Source of the DNA: Nocardia amikacinitolerans NBRC 108937
GTDB taxonomy: Bacteria > Actinomycetota > Actinomycetes > Mycobacteriales > Mycobacteriaceae
Length of the DNA: 64,000 nucleotides
Direction: 5' to 3'
Assembly: GCF_001612615.1 (NCBI RefSeq)
Contig: NZ_BDAU01000001.1
Span: 248,001 to 312,000, forward strand
Below are positions 8,276 through 17,044 of the stretch, one piece after another. The number at the start of each line of letters is the position of its first letter. Position 1 is the first letter of the stretch. A program made the translations under genes and the position numbers. Under the pieces are notes generated by a model. The model was given only the letters and a program-made list of their open reading frames with translations. It made no database searches and had not been told where the DNA came from.

Positions 8276-8785
8276 ATGGATATCGAGTCGGTCCGCGTCG
8301 ATCGGCTCGGCCCTGACGATTGGCGCCGCTTCCGCCGTATCCGGCTACTGGCCCTGGCCGAGGCCCCCTACGCCTTCGGCTCCACCCTTGCCTCGGCGCA
8401 AGCCCGCACCGATCGAGATTGGCGCGAACTGCTCGCCGCCCGCACCCAATTCCTCGCCACCGCAGGCGATCACGATCTCGGCACTATTGGCGCGGTCTCG
8501 GAAAGCAATGCCGCACATCTGATCTCGATGTGGGTGGACCCGGAGGCACGCGGCACCGGCGTGGCCGATCTCCTCGTCCGCGCGGTCGTCGACTGGGCCA
8601 TCGCTACCGGCCACCGCGGCATCCACCTGGAGGTCTCCGACGGCAACACCACCGCTGAACGCCTCTACTCCCGCCACGGTTTCCGCCGCACCGGCGTAGC
8701 AGGCGCTATCTCTCCCGATGACCCGCGCCTGGAATTCGAAATGCGGCTGACGCTACCGAGGAACCCGTACCGCACTACCGCGTGA
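8276..8785 (+). CDS. GNAT family N-acetyltransferase
   Basis: About 170 residues with the GNAT fold: an N-terminal VRVDRLGPDDWRRFRRIRL segment, the central strand ISMWVDPEARGTGVADLLV containing the acetyl-CoA pyrophosphate loop (R-x-x-G-x-G/A form) and a C-terminal LEVSDGNTTAERLYSRHGF motif typical of the family. It would transfer an acetyl group from acetyl-CoA to an amine; the acceptor is unknown. ATG codons at 8264, 8267 and 8276 are all in frame; I chose 8276 because a GGGGG run sits 12 or so bases upstream. It is convergent with the decayed metallo-hydrolase gene to its right. Confidence 0.85.
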   Translation: MDIESVRVDRLGPDDWRRFRRIRLLALAEAPYAFGSTLASAQARTDRDWRELLAARTQFLATAGDHDLGTIGAVSESNAAHLISMWVDPEARGTGVADLLVRAVVDWAIATGHRGIHLEVSDGNTTAERLYSRHGFRRTGVAGAISPDDPRLEFEMRLTLPRNPYRTTA

Positions 8786-8793
8786 ACCGTGCC

Positions 8794-9436
8794 CTACGTG
8801 GGCGATTCCGGTCCGTGGGGTCGCCCCTCGGGGCCTGACTCGTTCAGCCGATCCTCGTAGACCGTCGCGAGGTCCCGCAGTGCTGTGGCGCAGTCCCCGC
8901 TGAAGCTCGAACCGTGCATGATCGCCAGCGTGGTCGGTCGCAGCTGCGCCAGCCTGTGCAGAGCGGTAGGCACGGCAGGTCCGAGCGAGGTCGCGTGGAA
9001 GACGTCCTCGGCGACCGTGGCCGGTTCCACCAGGTCGGTGTCGGTCAAGGCAGGACCGTTGCCCAGTTGTGTCATCAAGTCACCGCAGAACAGCACACCG
9101 GTGGTCTGCTCGTAAAGCACCCGCGCCTCCCAATTGTGCGGTGCGTGCGGTGTGTCGAGATGCTGTACCCGCCGGTTGCCCAGGTCGATCACCTCGCCCC
9201 GCATTCATCGGCCTCCACGTGACCGAAGGTGATCCAGCGCAGCTGCTCGACCGGCCGGATCCGCGCGATCGCAGCGGACACCACGGGAAAAGCGCCCGCA
9301 TACCGGTGTGGAACAGCAGCGGTTCGTCGGCGTCGACGAAGAACTGATTGAAGGTGAACCCGGTCGGTCCGATCTCCGGCATGTAGGTGGAGATGCGATA
9401 GACACCGTCGGCGATTTCGTCGGTGTGGGTTTGCAT
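8794..9436 (-). pseudogene. Decayed MBL-fold metallo-hydrolase (two frame breaks plus internal deletion)
   Basis: Reading from an ATG at 9436 the protein begins [16 protein letters not shown] and runs to MRALFP, then the frame is lost: one base appears missing at the CCGTGGTG near 9285. In the next frame the expected [19 protein letters not shown] and HVEADECG follow, then the frame breaks again near 9204 and resumes as [19 protein letters not shown] to the stop at 8794. Between ADECG and GEVIDLG roughly 25-30 residues normally present in this MBL family are missing. The metal-binding HxExD motif survives but no single frame encodes the whole fold, so the gene is very probably dead. Confidence 0.75.
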
Positions 9437-9672
9437 GACTCGATCCCGTGCTAGTGCCGACCCCCGCGCAAAACCATCAGCAACCTCGCAGTTTACTCGG
9501 GACACCACTGCGGCACCGGCAGCTCACGGCAAGGGCATTGGGCCGGTTTCGCGATCGAGCGCGCGAGAATAGGGTTTCATCGGTATCCCGAGCATGAAAT
9601 CACCAGCGCGATTCGGACGACGATTCGGTCCTGCGGCCGCGAGGTCGGTGGGCTCCTTCCGAGAGAAGTGAG

Positions 9673-11148
9673 GTGAGCGAGGTGGCGGATGCCGATGTGC
9701 CCGCGCGTAGCGGTGCGAGTTCGGTGGAGCTCGGGGGTTACCGGCAGGAGCTGAAACGGACGTTGGGTCCGTTTCAGGTGTTCGCTATCTCGTTCGCGTT
9801 CATCTCGGTGGCGGTCGGCATCTTCGCGACCTACGACGACGTGCTGCTGAACGCGGGGCCGGTGGGGATCTGGTTGTGGATCGCGGCCGCGGTCGGGCAG
9901 GCGCTGGTGGCGTTGGTGGTGGCGCAATTCGCCGCGCGGATACCGCTCAGCGGTTCGTCCTACCAGTGGGCCTCGCGGCTGGCCAACCCGAAGATCGGGT
10001 GGGGGTTCGGTTGGCTGACCTTCTGTTATCTGGCGGTCGCCGTGGTGGCGGTGGACAACGCGCTGGCCAGCCAGGCGTTCATGCCGCTGCTCGGTATGCG
10101 GCCGGATGAGGGCACTGCTCGACTGATCACGCTCGCGGTGCTGCTCGTCCAGGCGGTGCTGGCGATCGCTTCGACGCGCATCGTCAGCATGATCAACGCG
10201 ACCGCGGTGGGCTTGGAACTGGTGCTCGTCGTTGTGGTGGCGATCGCGCTGGTCGTCGCCGTGGCGGTCACCGGCGACGGCACGACCGACAACCTGACCT
10301 CGCGCGGGGTCACCGAGAACGCCCCCGACTATTTCGCGGTCGGCGGTGGCCTGATGATCGCGATGATCATGGGTCTTGGCACCCTCGTCCGTTTCGACGC
10401 GGCGGCGAATCTGGCCGAGGAAGCCAAGGATCCCTATCGCAGCGTTCCGCGCGCGATCGTGGGGTCGGTCGTGGCGGCGGGGGTGCTTGGCCTGCTGTTC
10501 GTGATCGCACTCACCGTCGCGATCGATGACATCCCGAGAGTCAGCGCCAGCGGTTCGCCGGTCGCGGCGATCATGCGCGATCAGCTGGGGCCGGTGATGG
10601 AGCGGGTTCTGCTGGTCGCCATCACCTTCGCGTTCTTCGGCGCCGGGATGGTGGTGATGGCCGCGTGCTCGCGCCTGGTTTTCGCGATGTCGCGCGACGC
10701 CCGATTTCCCGCGCACCGGCTGATGCGACGGGTCGACCCGCGCACGCGTACGCCGGTCCCGGCGACAATCCTGATCTTCTGCCTGGGTGTCGTCCTGATG
10801 GTCGCGCTGCCTGGCGACGCGCTGCTCGAGCTGATCACCGCGTCGACGATCCTGCCCGCCCTCATCTACGGCGCGACGATCGTCCTCTATCTGACGGTGC
10901 GCAAACGATTGGACCGCAAGAAGGGCGCGTTCGACCTCGGGCGCTTCGAGCTGCCCGTCGCGATCGCCGCGCTGCTGTGGTCGGCCGTCGCGCTGATCGT
11001 GCTGGTGACGCCCGAGGACGCGGTGGTGCCGGTGTTGATCGTGGTCGGTTTGCTCGTCACCGGCGGGCTTTTCTTCCTCGCCCTGCTGATCTTCGACCGT
11101 GAAGCGCTCGAGACCGAGCCCGGCGACGTGAGCGTCTTCGAACACTGA
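9673..11148 (+). CDS. APC superfamily amino acid permease
   Basis: The 491-residue integral membrane protein has about 12 hydrophobic segments and the N-terminal signature of the amino acid-polyamine-organocation superfamily, with GPFQVFAISFAFISVAVGIF in segment 1 and GSSYQWASRL after segment 2. A conserved loop NLAEEAKDPYRSVPRAIVG lies mid-protein, as in bacterial amino acid and amine transporters. It would import amino acids or related amines by proton symport; the substrate is not evident. The start is a GTG at 9673 with a GAGAGAAG ribosome-binding site. No operon partner is clear: the next gene is on the other strand. Confidence 0.9.
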   Translation: MSEVADADVPARSGASSVELGGYRQELKRTLGPFQVFAISFAFISVAVGIFATYDDVLLNAGPVGIWLWIAAAVGQALVALVVAQFAARIPLSGSSYQWASRLANPKIGWGFGWLTFCYLAVAVVAVDNALASQAFMPLLGMRPDEGTARLITLAVLLVQAVLAIASTRIVSMINATAVGLELVLVVVVAIALVVAVAVTGDGTTDNLTSRGVTENAPDYFAVGGGLMIAMIMGLGTLVRFDAAANLAEEAKDPYRSVPRAIVGSVVAAGVLGLLFVIALTVAIDDIPRVSASGSPVAAIMRDQLGPVMERVLLVAITFAFFGAGMVVMAACSRLVFAMSRDARFPAHRLMRRVDPRTRTPVPATILIFCLGVVLMVALPGDALLELITASTILPALIYGATIVLYLTVRKRLDRKKGAFDLGRFELPVAIAALLWSAVALIVLVTPEDAVVPVLIVVGLLVTGGLFFLALLIFDREALETEPGDVSVFEH

Positions 11149-11267
11149 CCGAATCAGCCTGTTGCCGAGCCGATCGACTGCCGGTGGCGATCAACGGCCT
11201 TGGCCGAGAACCATCTCCGCCATTCGCCCGCCTGATTGCCTTGTGGCGCAGCGCCTTCGCGAGCGGT

Positions 11268-12884
11268 TCAGCGGAAGATCTGCGCGAAGTGTTTCGTCAG
11301 GTCCTCCGGGGTGGGGTCGTGTTCGGCGAAGCCGAGGTAACCGTCGGGCCGAATGACGTAGGCGGCCAATCCTTTTGCGCCGTAGGCGCGGGCGAAGCCG
11401 CCGTCACGGTCGCGGATGACCGGTAGCGTCGAGGCTTCGGGATCGGCGGTGGGGGTGGTGATCAGGTAGAGGTCGACTTTTCCGTGGGTGGCGCGGCGTG
11501 CGGCGTCGGTGAGGGCGCACACGGTGGTGGGCGACTCGGGGCCCGCGGTGTCGTCGAGGTAGAGCAGCACGGTGTGGTCGGTTCGGCCGAGCAGGGAGAA
11601 CAGGCGTATCGGGTAGGCGACGGCGTCTCGGGTGAGGCCGTCCGCGTCGGGGGCGCGGTGTCCGGGGCGCGGGCCGGGCTGGTCGTCGGGAGGGTGGCTG
11701 GTCAGCGGACTGCCGGAGTAGTCGATCAGCAGTTGGGCTTCCCTGCGGAGGACGTGATCCGGGTCGGTCTCCCCCGCGCCGATGCCTTCGCGCGCGCTGC
11801 GCACGGTGCGGCCGACCACTTCCTCGCCAACCGGTCTTCGTTCGGCGTCGTAGCTGTCGAGCAGGTCCGCGGACCCGACCCCGCCGAGGGTCAGTGCCAG
11901 TTTCCAGGCGAGGTTGTGCGCGTCCTGGATGCCGGTGTTCATGCCCTGCGCACCCGTGGGCGGATGGATGTGGGCGGCGTCTCCGGCGACGAAAACCCTT
12001 CCGCGTGAATAGGAATCGACGATGCGGTGGCTGATGCGGAACACCGACGACCAGCGCAGGCTCGACGCGGTGACCGGTTCGGGCGCCAGCCGGTCGAGCA
12101 CGGCTTGGATGTGGTGCAGCTCGGGTGCGTGCGCGCCTTCGAAGCCGTGCTCGACGGCCGCACCGGTCCGCGGCGCGGTCGCGAGTTCCTCGGGCACCAG
12201 CATCGACACTCGGTACCGGCGTTGGCCGGGCAGCGGGACGCACACCAGCAGATCGTCGGTGACGCCGTCGGTCCGGTGCATCGATCGGATGCCGTACCCG
12301 CGCGGCATCGACCAGTCCAGTTCGACATCGCCGAGCATGTATTCCTCGGCGAACGCCGCGCCTTCGAAGGCGAGCCCCAGCCCTTTGCGCACGACGCTGT
12401 GCGCGCCGTCGCAACCGATCAGATACTGCGCCTGCACCCGGCGCTCACCCTTCTCGTCGGTGAGCACCATGTGCACGCCGGAATCGTCCTGCTCGAAATG
12501 GGTGAGCGTGGTGCCGCGTTCGATGCGCGTTCCGGTGGTCGCCAGACGTTTGCGCAGAATCCGTTCGGTCTCGTATTGCGGCAGCCCGACGAATCGGTAC
12601 GGAATGTCGGCGGGCAGCGCCAACGCGACGCGCTCGACCTCGGCGCCGTTGACGTAGACGATCTGGCCGCGCAGCAGGATCGACGAGTCGAGCACCTGGC
12701 GCAGCACACCCATGCCATCGAAGACTTCGAGCGTGCGCGGCTGGACGCCGACCGCCTTGGCGTAGCGCGGTGGTTCGACGGCCGCGTCGATGATCCGGCA
12801 TCGCACCCCGCGCCGGGCCAATTCGATGGCCGCGGTCAGTCCGACCGGACCGGCGCCGACGACGAGCACCTCTGTGTCGACCAT
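11268..12884 (-). CDS. FAD-dependent aromatic monooxygenase (PHBH class A)
   Basis: The 538-residue flavoprotein carries the three class A hydroxylase fingerprints: GxGxxG in VLVVGAGPVGLTAA at the N-terminus, the DG motif in CDGAHSVVRKGLG and the GD motif in VFVAGDAAHIHPPTGAQGMN. The C-terminal 150 residues form the thioredoxin-like domain found in RdmE, PgaE and rifampicin monooxygenase type enzymes. It would hydroxylate an aromatic or polyketide substrate with NAD(P)H and oxygen. No antibiotic cluster surrounds it, so a detoxification or aromatic catabolism role is plausible. The ATG at 12884 is preceded by GAGGTGATGT. Confidence 0.92.
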   Translation of the reverse strand: MVDTEVLVVGAGPVGLTAAIELARRGVRCRIIDAAVEPPRYAKAVGVQPRTLEVFDGMGVLRQVLDSSILLRGQIVYVNGAEVERVALALPADIPYRFVGLPQYETERILRKRLATTGTRIERGTTLTHFEQDDSGVHMVLTDEKGERRVQAQYLIGCDGAHSVVRKGLGLAFEGAAFAEEYMLGDVELDWSMPRGYGIRSMHRTDGVTDDLLVCVPLPGQRRYRVSMLVPEELATAPRTGAAVEHGFEGAHAPELHHIQAVLDRLAPEPVTASSLRWSSVFRISHRIVDSYSRGRVFVAGDAAHIHPPTGAQGMNTGIQDAHNLAWKLALTLGGVGSADLLDSYDAERRPVGEEVVGRTVRSAREGIGAGETDPDHVLRREAQLLIDYSGSPLTSHPPDDQPGPRPGHRAPDADGLTRDAVAYPIRLFSLLGRTDHTVLLYLDDTAGPESPTTVCALTDAARRATHGKVDLYLITTPTADPEASTLPVIRDRDGGFARAYGAKGLAAYVIRPDGYLGFAEHDPTPEDLTKHFAQIFR

Positions 12885-12996
12885 GTGACATCACCTCGCA
12901 GTGGATGTTCACGGAGCGATCCGGCGAGTCTACGCCCGGCCGTTGGCGCCCATCTCCGGTTCCCGGCAAACACCCAGCATTCGCGGGGTGCGATTC

Positions 12997-13554
12997 CTAC
13001 GGGGCGACCAGGCGCCGCGCGGCCAGCACCACCGCGGCGCGGCGTTCGGCGACGCTGTGCGGTTGCTCGGCCCGCGCGGCGTGCACGGCGGCGGTGCGGA
13101 CCAGATCGGTGAGCATGACGACGAGCGTGACGGGCTGGAAGTCGGTGGTGATCAGGCCCTCGCGTTGTCCGCGTTCGATTTCGCCGATCTTGGTGGCGAT
13201 GACGCGGCGCACCGCGCCCTCGGCCTCGGGAATGCGGGTGTGTTCGATCTCGGCCCAGGTTTGCAGGCGGGCGTTGTCGGGGTGTCGCAGGTAGTGGTCG
13301 AACAGCCGGCCCGCGTATCCCGGCAGGTCCGCGGCGTCGAGCGCGGTCTCGTCGGTGGTCTGCCCCGCCCACTGTTCGGTGACCGCCGCGTAGAGCTCGT
13401 CCTTGCTCGCGAAGTACGCGTAGAGCCGGTCCTTGCTGGCGCGCGCGGCGGTCGCGATGCGGTTGATCCTGGCGCCCGCGACCCCGTGGCGGGCGAATTC
13501 CTCCTTGGCCGCGGCGAGGATTCGGTCCCTGGTGGCGTGGCCTGCTGCGCGCAT
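12997..13554 (-). CDS. TetR family repressor
   Basis: The 185-residue protein has an N-terminal TetR DNA-binding domain (TRDRILAAAKEEFARHGV, then ASKDRLYAYFASKDELY) and a helical ligand-binding part. It is divergent from the DUF4334 and alcohol dehydrogenase genes, and the intervening 86 bp hold three overlapping perfect palindromes, so it very likely represses itself and those genes. The open frame extends upstream to 13905, but the ATG at 13554 begins the canonical domain and lies just outside the operators. The ligand may be an alcohol or lipid-like compound, by analogy with its target genes. Confidence 0.9.
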   Translation of the reverse strand: MRAAGHATRDRILAAAKEEFARHGVAGARINRIATAARASKDRLYAYFASKDELYAAVTEQWAGQTTDETALDAADLPGYAGRLFDHYLRHPDNARLQTWAEIEHTRIPEAEGAVRRVIATKIGEIERGQREGLITTDFQPVTLVVMLTDLVRTAAVHAARAEQPHSVAERRAAVVLAARRLVAP

Positions 13555-13572
13555 GCCCGGAATCCTATCTTG

Positions 13573-13616
13573 CCGAACCATTTGGTTCGGGATATGGTTC
13601 GCGAACCAGATGGTTC
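13573..13616. promoter_or_regulatory. Cluster of three palindromic operators for the adjacent TetR regulator
   Basis: Three perfect inverted repeats lie in the divergent promoter region: CCGAACCATTTGGTTCGG at 13573-13590, GGTTCGCGAACC at 13596-13607 and GAACCAGATGGTTC at 13603-13616. The common half-site is GAACCA/TGGTTC. They overlap where both divergent promoters must lie. Binding by the neighbouring repressor is inferred from position and the usual TetR arrangement. Confidence 0.8.
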
Positions 13617-13640
13617 TGCAACTTCGAAAGGCGACCGACG

Positions 13641-14111
13641 ATGAGCACTGCGTCCTGGCAGGATCTGGCCGCGCGAGAATCCGGGGTGTCGACCCACGAG
13701 CTGGACGAGTTGTGGGCGGGTCTGCCGACGGTGCGCGCCGAGCAGATCCTCGGCGAATGGCGCGGCGCCGCGTTCCAGACCGGGCATCCGCTCTGCCGCG
13801 CACTGCTCGCGAGCCGCTGGTACGGCAAGCGATTCCGCTCGCTGACCCACGCCGAGCCGCTGATCTGCCGCGCCGAGGACAACTCGCTGTTCTCGAACAA
13901 GACACTCGGCAACGGCGAGGCGTCGCTGTGGAACGTCGAGTTCCGCGGCGAGGTGACCGCGACGATGGTCTACGACGGCAAGCCGGTGTTCGATCACTTC
14001 AAACCACTCGACGACTCGACGCTGCTCGGCATCATGAACGGCCACCCGGACCTGGTGCTCGCCGACGGCGCGCACTTCTACTTCCTGCTCGAACGGGTCG
14101 CCGCGTGCTGA
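13641..14111 (+). CDS. GXWXG/DUF4334 domain protein
   Basis: The 156-residue protein has the N-terminal GXWXG motif (ILGEWRGAAF, about residue 37) and a C-terminal DUF4334 region (NSLFSNKTLGNGEASLWNVEF, MVYDGKPVFDHF). The biochemical function of this family is not established; members are often encoded next to TetR regulators and dehydrogenases, as here. It is the first gene after the palindromic operators and its stop codon overlaps the start of the alcohol dehydrogenase by seven bases, so the two are co-translated. No signal peptide or membrane helix is seen. Confidence 0.88.
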   Translation: MSTASWQDLAARESGVSTHELDELWAGLPTVRAEQILGEWRGAAFQTGHPLCRALLASRWYGKRFRSLTHAEPLICRAEDNSLFSNKTLGNGEASLWNVEFRGEVTATMVYDGKPVFDHFKPLDDSTLLGIMNGHPDLVLADGAHFYFLLERVAAC

Positions 14112-15196
14112 CCACCTCCGCGGTCCTGTCCCGCGACCCGGCCGCGCCGTTCTCCATCGAAGCCGTGCAGATCGACGCGCCGCGCGCCGGGGAGATCCTG
14201 GTGCGGGTGCAGGCGGTCGGCATCTGCCACACCGATCTCGTCACCCGCGCCGCGGGCGGACCGGCTCGGCCGCTGCTGCTCGGGCACGAGGGCGCCGGAG
14301 TGGTCGAGGTGGTCGGCGCCGAGGTCACCACTGTGCGGCCGGGCGATCGCGTCGTGTTGACCTTCCGCCATTGCGGAAGTTGCGCCAACTGCCGCGGCGG
14401 TCGACCCGCCTACTGTCATCGCTCGATCGCGTTGAACCAGTTCGGTTCTCGCGCGGACCGCTCCCCACGCGTCACCGCGGACGGTACGCCGGTGCGGGAC
14501 GGGTTCTTCGGCCAGTCCAGCTTCGCGGGCTACGCGCTGACCACCCCGGACAACACCGTCGTCGTCGATCCGGCGACCGATCCGGTCGTCGCCGCGCCGC
14601 TCGGGTGCGGATTCCAGACCGGCGCGGGCGCGGTGCTCAATGCCCTGCGACCCGCGCCCGACGACCAGTTCGTCGTCTACGGCGCGGGCGCGGTCGGGAT
14701 GGCGGCCCTGCTCGCCGCGCGCGCGGCCGGTGTGGAGCGCATCGTCGTCATCGAGCCGAACCCCGCCCGCCGCGCACTGGCACTCGAACTCGGCGCCGCC
14801 GCCGCGCTGGATCCGACGACCGACGACACCGTCACCGCCGTCCGCGAAACCACCGGCGGCGGCGCGACCCACGCCCTGGACACCACCGGACACCCCGGCG
14901 TGCTCGCCGAGGCGGCGGCGGCACTGACGACCGGCGGCACGGTCGTCGCGGTCGGACTCGGCGCGGGCGTCCCCGACATCGACGTGCGCGATATCGTCCT
15001 GGGCGGCAAGACGATCCGCGGCTGCCTCGAGGGCGACGCCGACCCACACACCTTCATCCCCCACCTGCTCGAACTCCATGCCGCAGGCCGGTTCCCGATC
15101 GATCGGCTCGTTGTCGACTACCCGCACACCCACATCGACACCGCACTCGAGCACCAACGCGACGGCCGCACCGTCAAACCCGTCCTCACCTGGTAG
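14105..15196 (+). CDS. Zinc-dependent alcohol dehydrogenase (MDR family)
   Basis: The 363-residue medium-chain dehydrogenase has the catalytic zinc ligand region GICHTDLVTR and GHEGAGVVEVVG, the structural-zinc cysteines in CGSCANCRGGRPAYC and the Rossmann motif VVYGAGAVGMAA. It most resembles the class III/aryl-alcohol dehydrogenase branch that oxidises primary or benzylic alcohols to aldehydes with NAD. I take the GTG at 14105, overlapping the DUF4334 stop, although the frame stays open far upstream. It would be expressed with the DUF4334 gene under the TetR operators. Confidence 0.9.
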   Translation: MLTTSAVLSRDPAAPFSIEAVQIDAPRAGEILVRVQAVGICHTDLVTRAAGGPARPLLLGHEGAGVVEVVGAEVTTVRPGDRVVLTFRHCGSCANCRGGRPAYCHRSIALNQFGSRADRSPRVTADGTPVRDGFFGQSSFAGYALTTPDNTVVVDPATDPVVAAPLGCGFQTGAGAVLNALRPAPDDQFVVYGAGAVGMAALLAARAAGVERIVVIEPNPARRALALELGAAAALDPTTDDTVTAVRETTGGGATHALDTTGHPGVLAEAAAALTTGGTVVAVGLGAGVPDIDVRDIVLGGKTIRGCLEGDADPHTFIPHLLELHAAGRFPIDRLVVDYPHTHIDTALEHQRDGRTVKPVLTW

Positions 15197-15235
15197 TCCA
15201 CTACGGCAGAATCGTTGGGGTGAAACGCACCTGAC

Positions 15236-16054
15236 TTAGCGCGCGGCTTCGCTGGACGCGGCGGCGGAGACGGTTGGTGGGATCGCGTGCCGGTACACGC
15301 CGAGGGTCCAGGTCGGGTCCGCGGAGACGACGGTGACCGCCAGTGGGGTGCCGAAGACGTCCTGGCACGCTTTCATGACGCCCGGCGCTTTGGGTTGCGC
15401 GACGGCGCGGTCGGGCGGGGAGGCGGGGTCGGCGTAGTCGTCGAAGACCAGAATCGCGCCCGGCGCCAGCCGCGGCAGACACGCACGCAGGCACAGCAGC
15501 GTCGACTCGTAGCGATCGCCGTCCAGGTAGGCGAAAGCGATTCGGGCGGGCAGCTGTTCGGGCACGGTGTGGGCGAACCAGCCCGCGTGCAGGTGCGGGC
15601 GGCGCAAGCCGAACTGTTCGTGCAGCGTCACCACCTCGCCGATCGAGGCCGCGAACTCGCCCTCGGCCAGATAGTCGCTGTCGTGGCGACCCGGCGCGGG
15701 CAGCCCGCGAAACGAATCGTAGGCGTGCACCGGAGGATCCGCGCCGACCGAGTCGAGCACCGCGCGCAGCCACGCGGTCATTCCGCCTCGGTAACAACCG
15801 AATTCGACCACCGCGCCGGGAACGCCTGCGCGCACGACGCGGGCGAGCTCCCGTTCCACGATCGCCATCCGCCCCCGATCGACGGTCCGGGGCTGGGTCC
15901 GCAACAAGTATTCCTGCAACGCGCCGCGACGATCGTGCACAACGCCCTCCGCTCCGTGCGGTTGCCACACCGGACCCCGCCAGAATAGCAATCGGCTATC
16001 TCCGGCGACGGCGAACGACGTGTCAGCCGCCCCGACCGGGGGAACCGAGCGCAC
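15236..16054 (-). CDS. TylF/MycF-type O-methyltransferase
   Basis: The region encodes a SAM-dependent methyltransferase of the TylF (macrocin O-methyltransferase) family: the glycine-rich SAM site GAVVEFGCYRGGMTAWLR, then YDSFRGLPAP, FAYLDGDRYEST and GAILVFDDYADPA. The family methylates sugar hydroxyls in antibiotics, but many members in actinomycetes are of unknown substrate. The frame is open far beyond the real start; a GTG at 16054 gives 272 residues and lies 17 bp after the DapA-like gene, on the same strand, suggesting an operon. Start choice is uncertain. Confidence 0.82.
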   Translation of the reverse strand: MRSVPPVGAADTSFAVAGDSRLLFWRGPVWQPHGAEGVVHDRRGALQEYLLRTQPRTVDRGRMAIVERELARVVRAGVPGAVVEFGCYRGGMTAWLRAVLDSVGADPPVHAYDSFRGLPAPGRHDSDYLAEGEFAASIGEVVTLHEQFGLRRPHLHAGWFAHTVPEQLPARIAFAYLDGDRYESTLLCLRACLPRLAPGAILVFDDYADPASPPDRAVAQPKAPGVMKACQDVFGTPLAVTVVSADPTWTLGVYRHAIPPTVSAAASSEAAR

Positions 16055-16071
16055 CGCCCCGACCCGCTGAT

Positions 16072-16974
16072 CTATCGGGCAACCAGCTCCGGCACCGCGC
16101 CCAGCGCCGCCAGCGCCCGATCCACCGATTCCGCCGCGGCGGGCAACAGCGGCAACCGCACCGCCGGGCTCGGAATGCGTCCCAGTGCGTGCAGCACGCC
16201 CTTGATCACAGTCGGATTCGGCTCGGCGAACGCCGTCGCAGCCACCCCGGCCAGCTGCCCGCCGATCGCCCGCGCCGACACGAGATCTCCAGTGCGCCAA
16301 GCATTTTCGAGAGCGACGAAACGCTCTGTCGCCAGTTGCGCGGTCGCCACGATGCCGCCCGCCGCGCCCAACGCCAGCAGCGGCGAAAGGAACGCGTCGT
16401 CTCCGGCGAGCACCGCGAAGTCGCCGGGAGGATCGGCGAGCAACTCGACCGCGTCGGCATCCACACCGCCGACCGCGTACTTCACACCGACGACGCCCTC
16501 CAGGGCAGCGAGCTCCCGCAGTGTGCTCGCGCTCAACGAACGACCGGTGCGATACGGAATGTGGTACACGATCAACGGAACCGGCGAATTCGCCGCGAGG
16601 TGAGCGTAGTGCGCGACGACCCCCGCCTCGGACGGCCGCGTGTAGTACGGCACCGGCACCAGCGCCGCGGCCACCTGCGGCCACGCCGCCAACTCCACCA
16701 ACCCGGCCAGGCTGGCGCGGGTGTCGTTGCCGCCCGCCCCGACGATCAACGGCGCGCCCGCCGACGCACACACCCCGGCGCACACGTCGATCACCCCGCG
16801 CCGCTCCTCGGCGTCCAGCGTCGCCGCCTCGGCCGTCGTGCCCAACGCCACCAGACCCACCGCGCCCGCGTCGAGCACGGCGCGCGCCAGCGATTCCAGC
16901 GCGTCCCACGCCACGGCGCCGTCGTCGGTGAACGGCGTGACCAGCGGTACGAAAATTCCTCGGAATCGGTGCAT
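16072..16974 (-). CDS. DapA/NAL-family pyruvate-dependent aldolase
   Basis: The 300-residue TIM-barrel protein belongs to the dihydrodipicolinate synthase / N-acetylneuraminate lyase family. The Schiff-base lysine is Lys165 in VVGVKYA, the catalytic tyrosine is Tyr137 in VYHIPYRTG, and the pyruvate-binding loop is GTTAEAATL around residue 45. In true DapA the loop is usually GTTGE and the later motif PGRT; here Ala and Tyr replace glycines, so it may act on another aldehyde rather than in lysine synthesis. It is divergent from a LysR gene and upstream of the TylF-like gene. Start is the ATG at 16974. Confidence 0.88.
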   Translation of the reverse strand: MHRFRGIFVPLVTPFTDDGAVAWDALESLARAVLDAGAVGLVALGTTAEAATLDAEERRGVIDVCAGVCASAGAPLIVGAGGNDTRASLAGLVELAAWPQVAAALVPVPYYTRPSEAGVVAHYAHLAANSPVPLIVYHIPYRTGRSLSASTLRELAALEGVVGVKYAVGGVDADAVELLADPPGDFAVLAGDDAFLSPLLALGAAGGIVATAQLATERFVALENAWRTGDLVSARAIGGQLAGVAATAFAEPNPTVIKGVLHALGRIPSPAVRLPLLPAAAESVDRALAALGAVPELVAR

Positions 16975-17044
16975 ACCGCCAGCGTGCCGCACCCAGAGAT
17001 TAAGAACCAGTTCGCATTTGTACTGCTGAACGTAAGCTGAACTG

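Noticed and set aside
9577..11145. 522-residue minus-strand frame rich in His, Asp and Gln
   Set aside because: Antisense to the APC permease; the hydrophilic repeats are the complement of membrane-helix codons.
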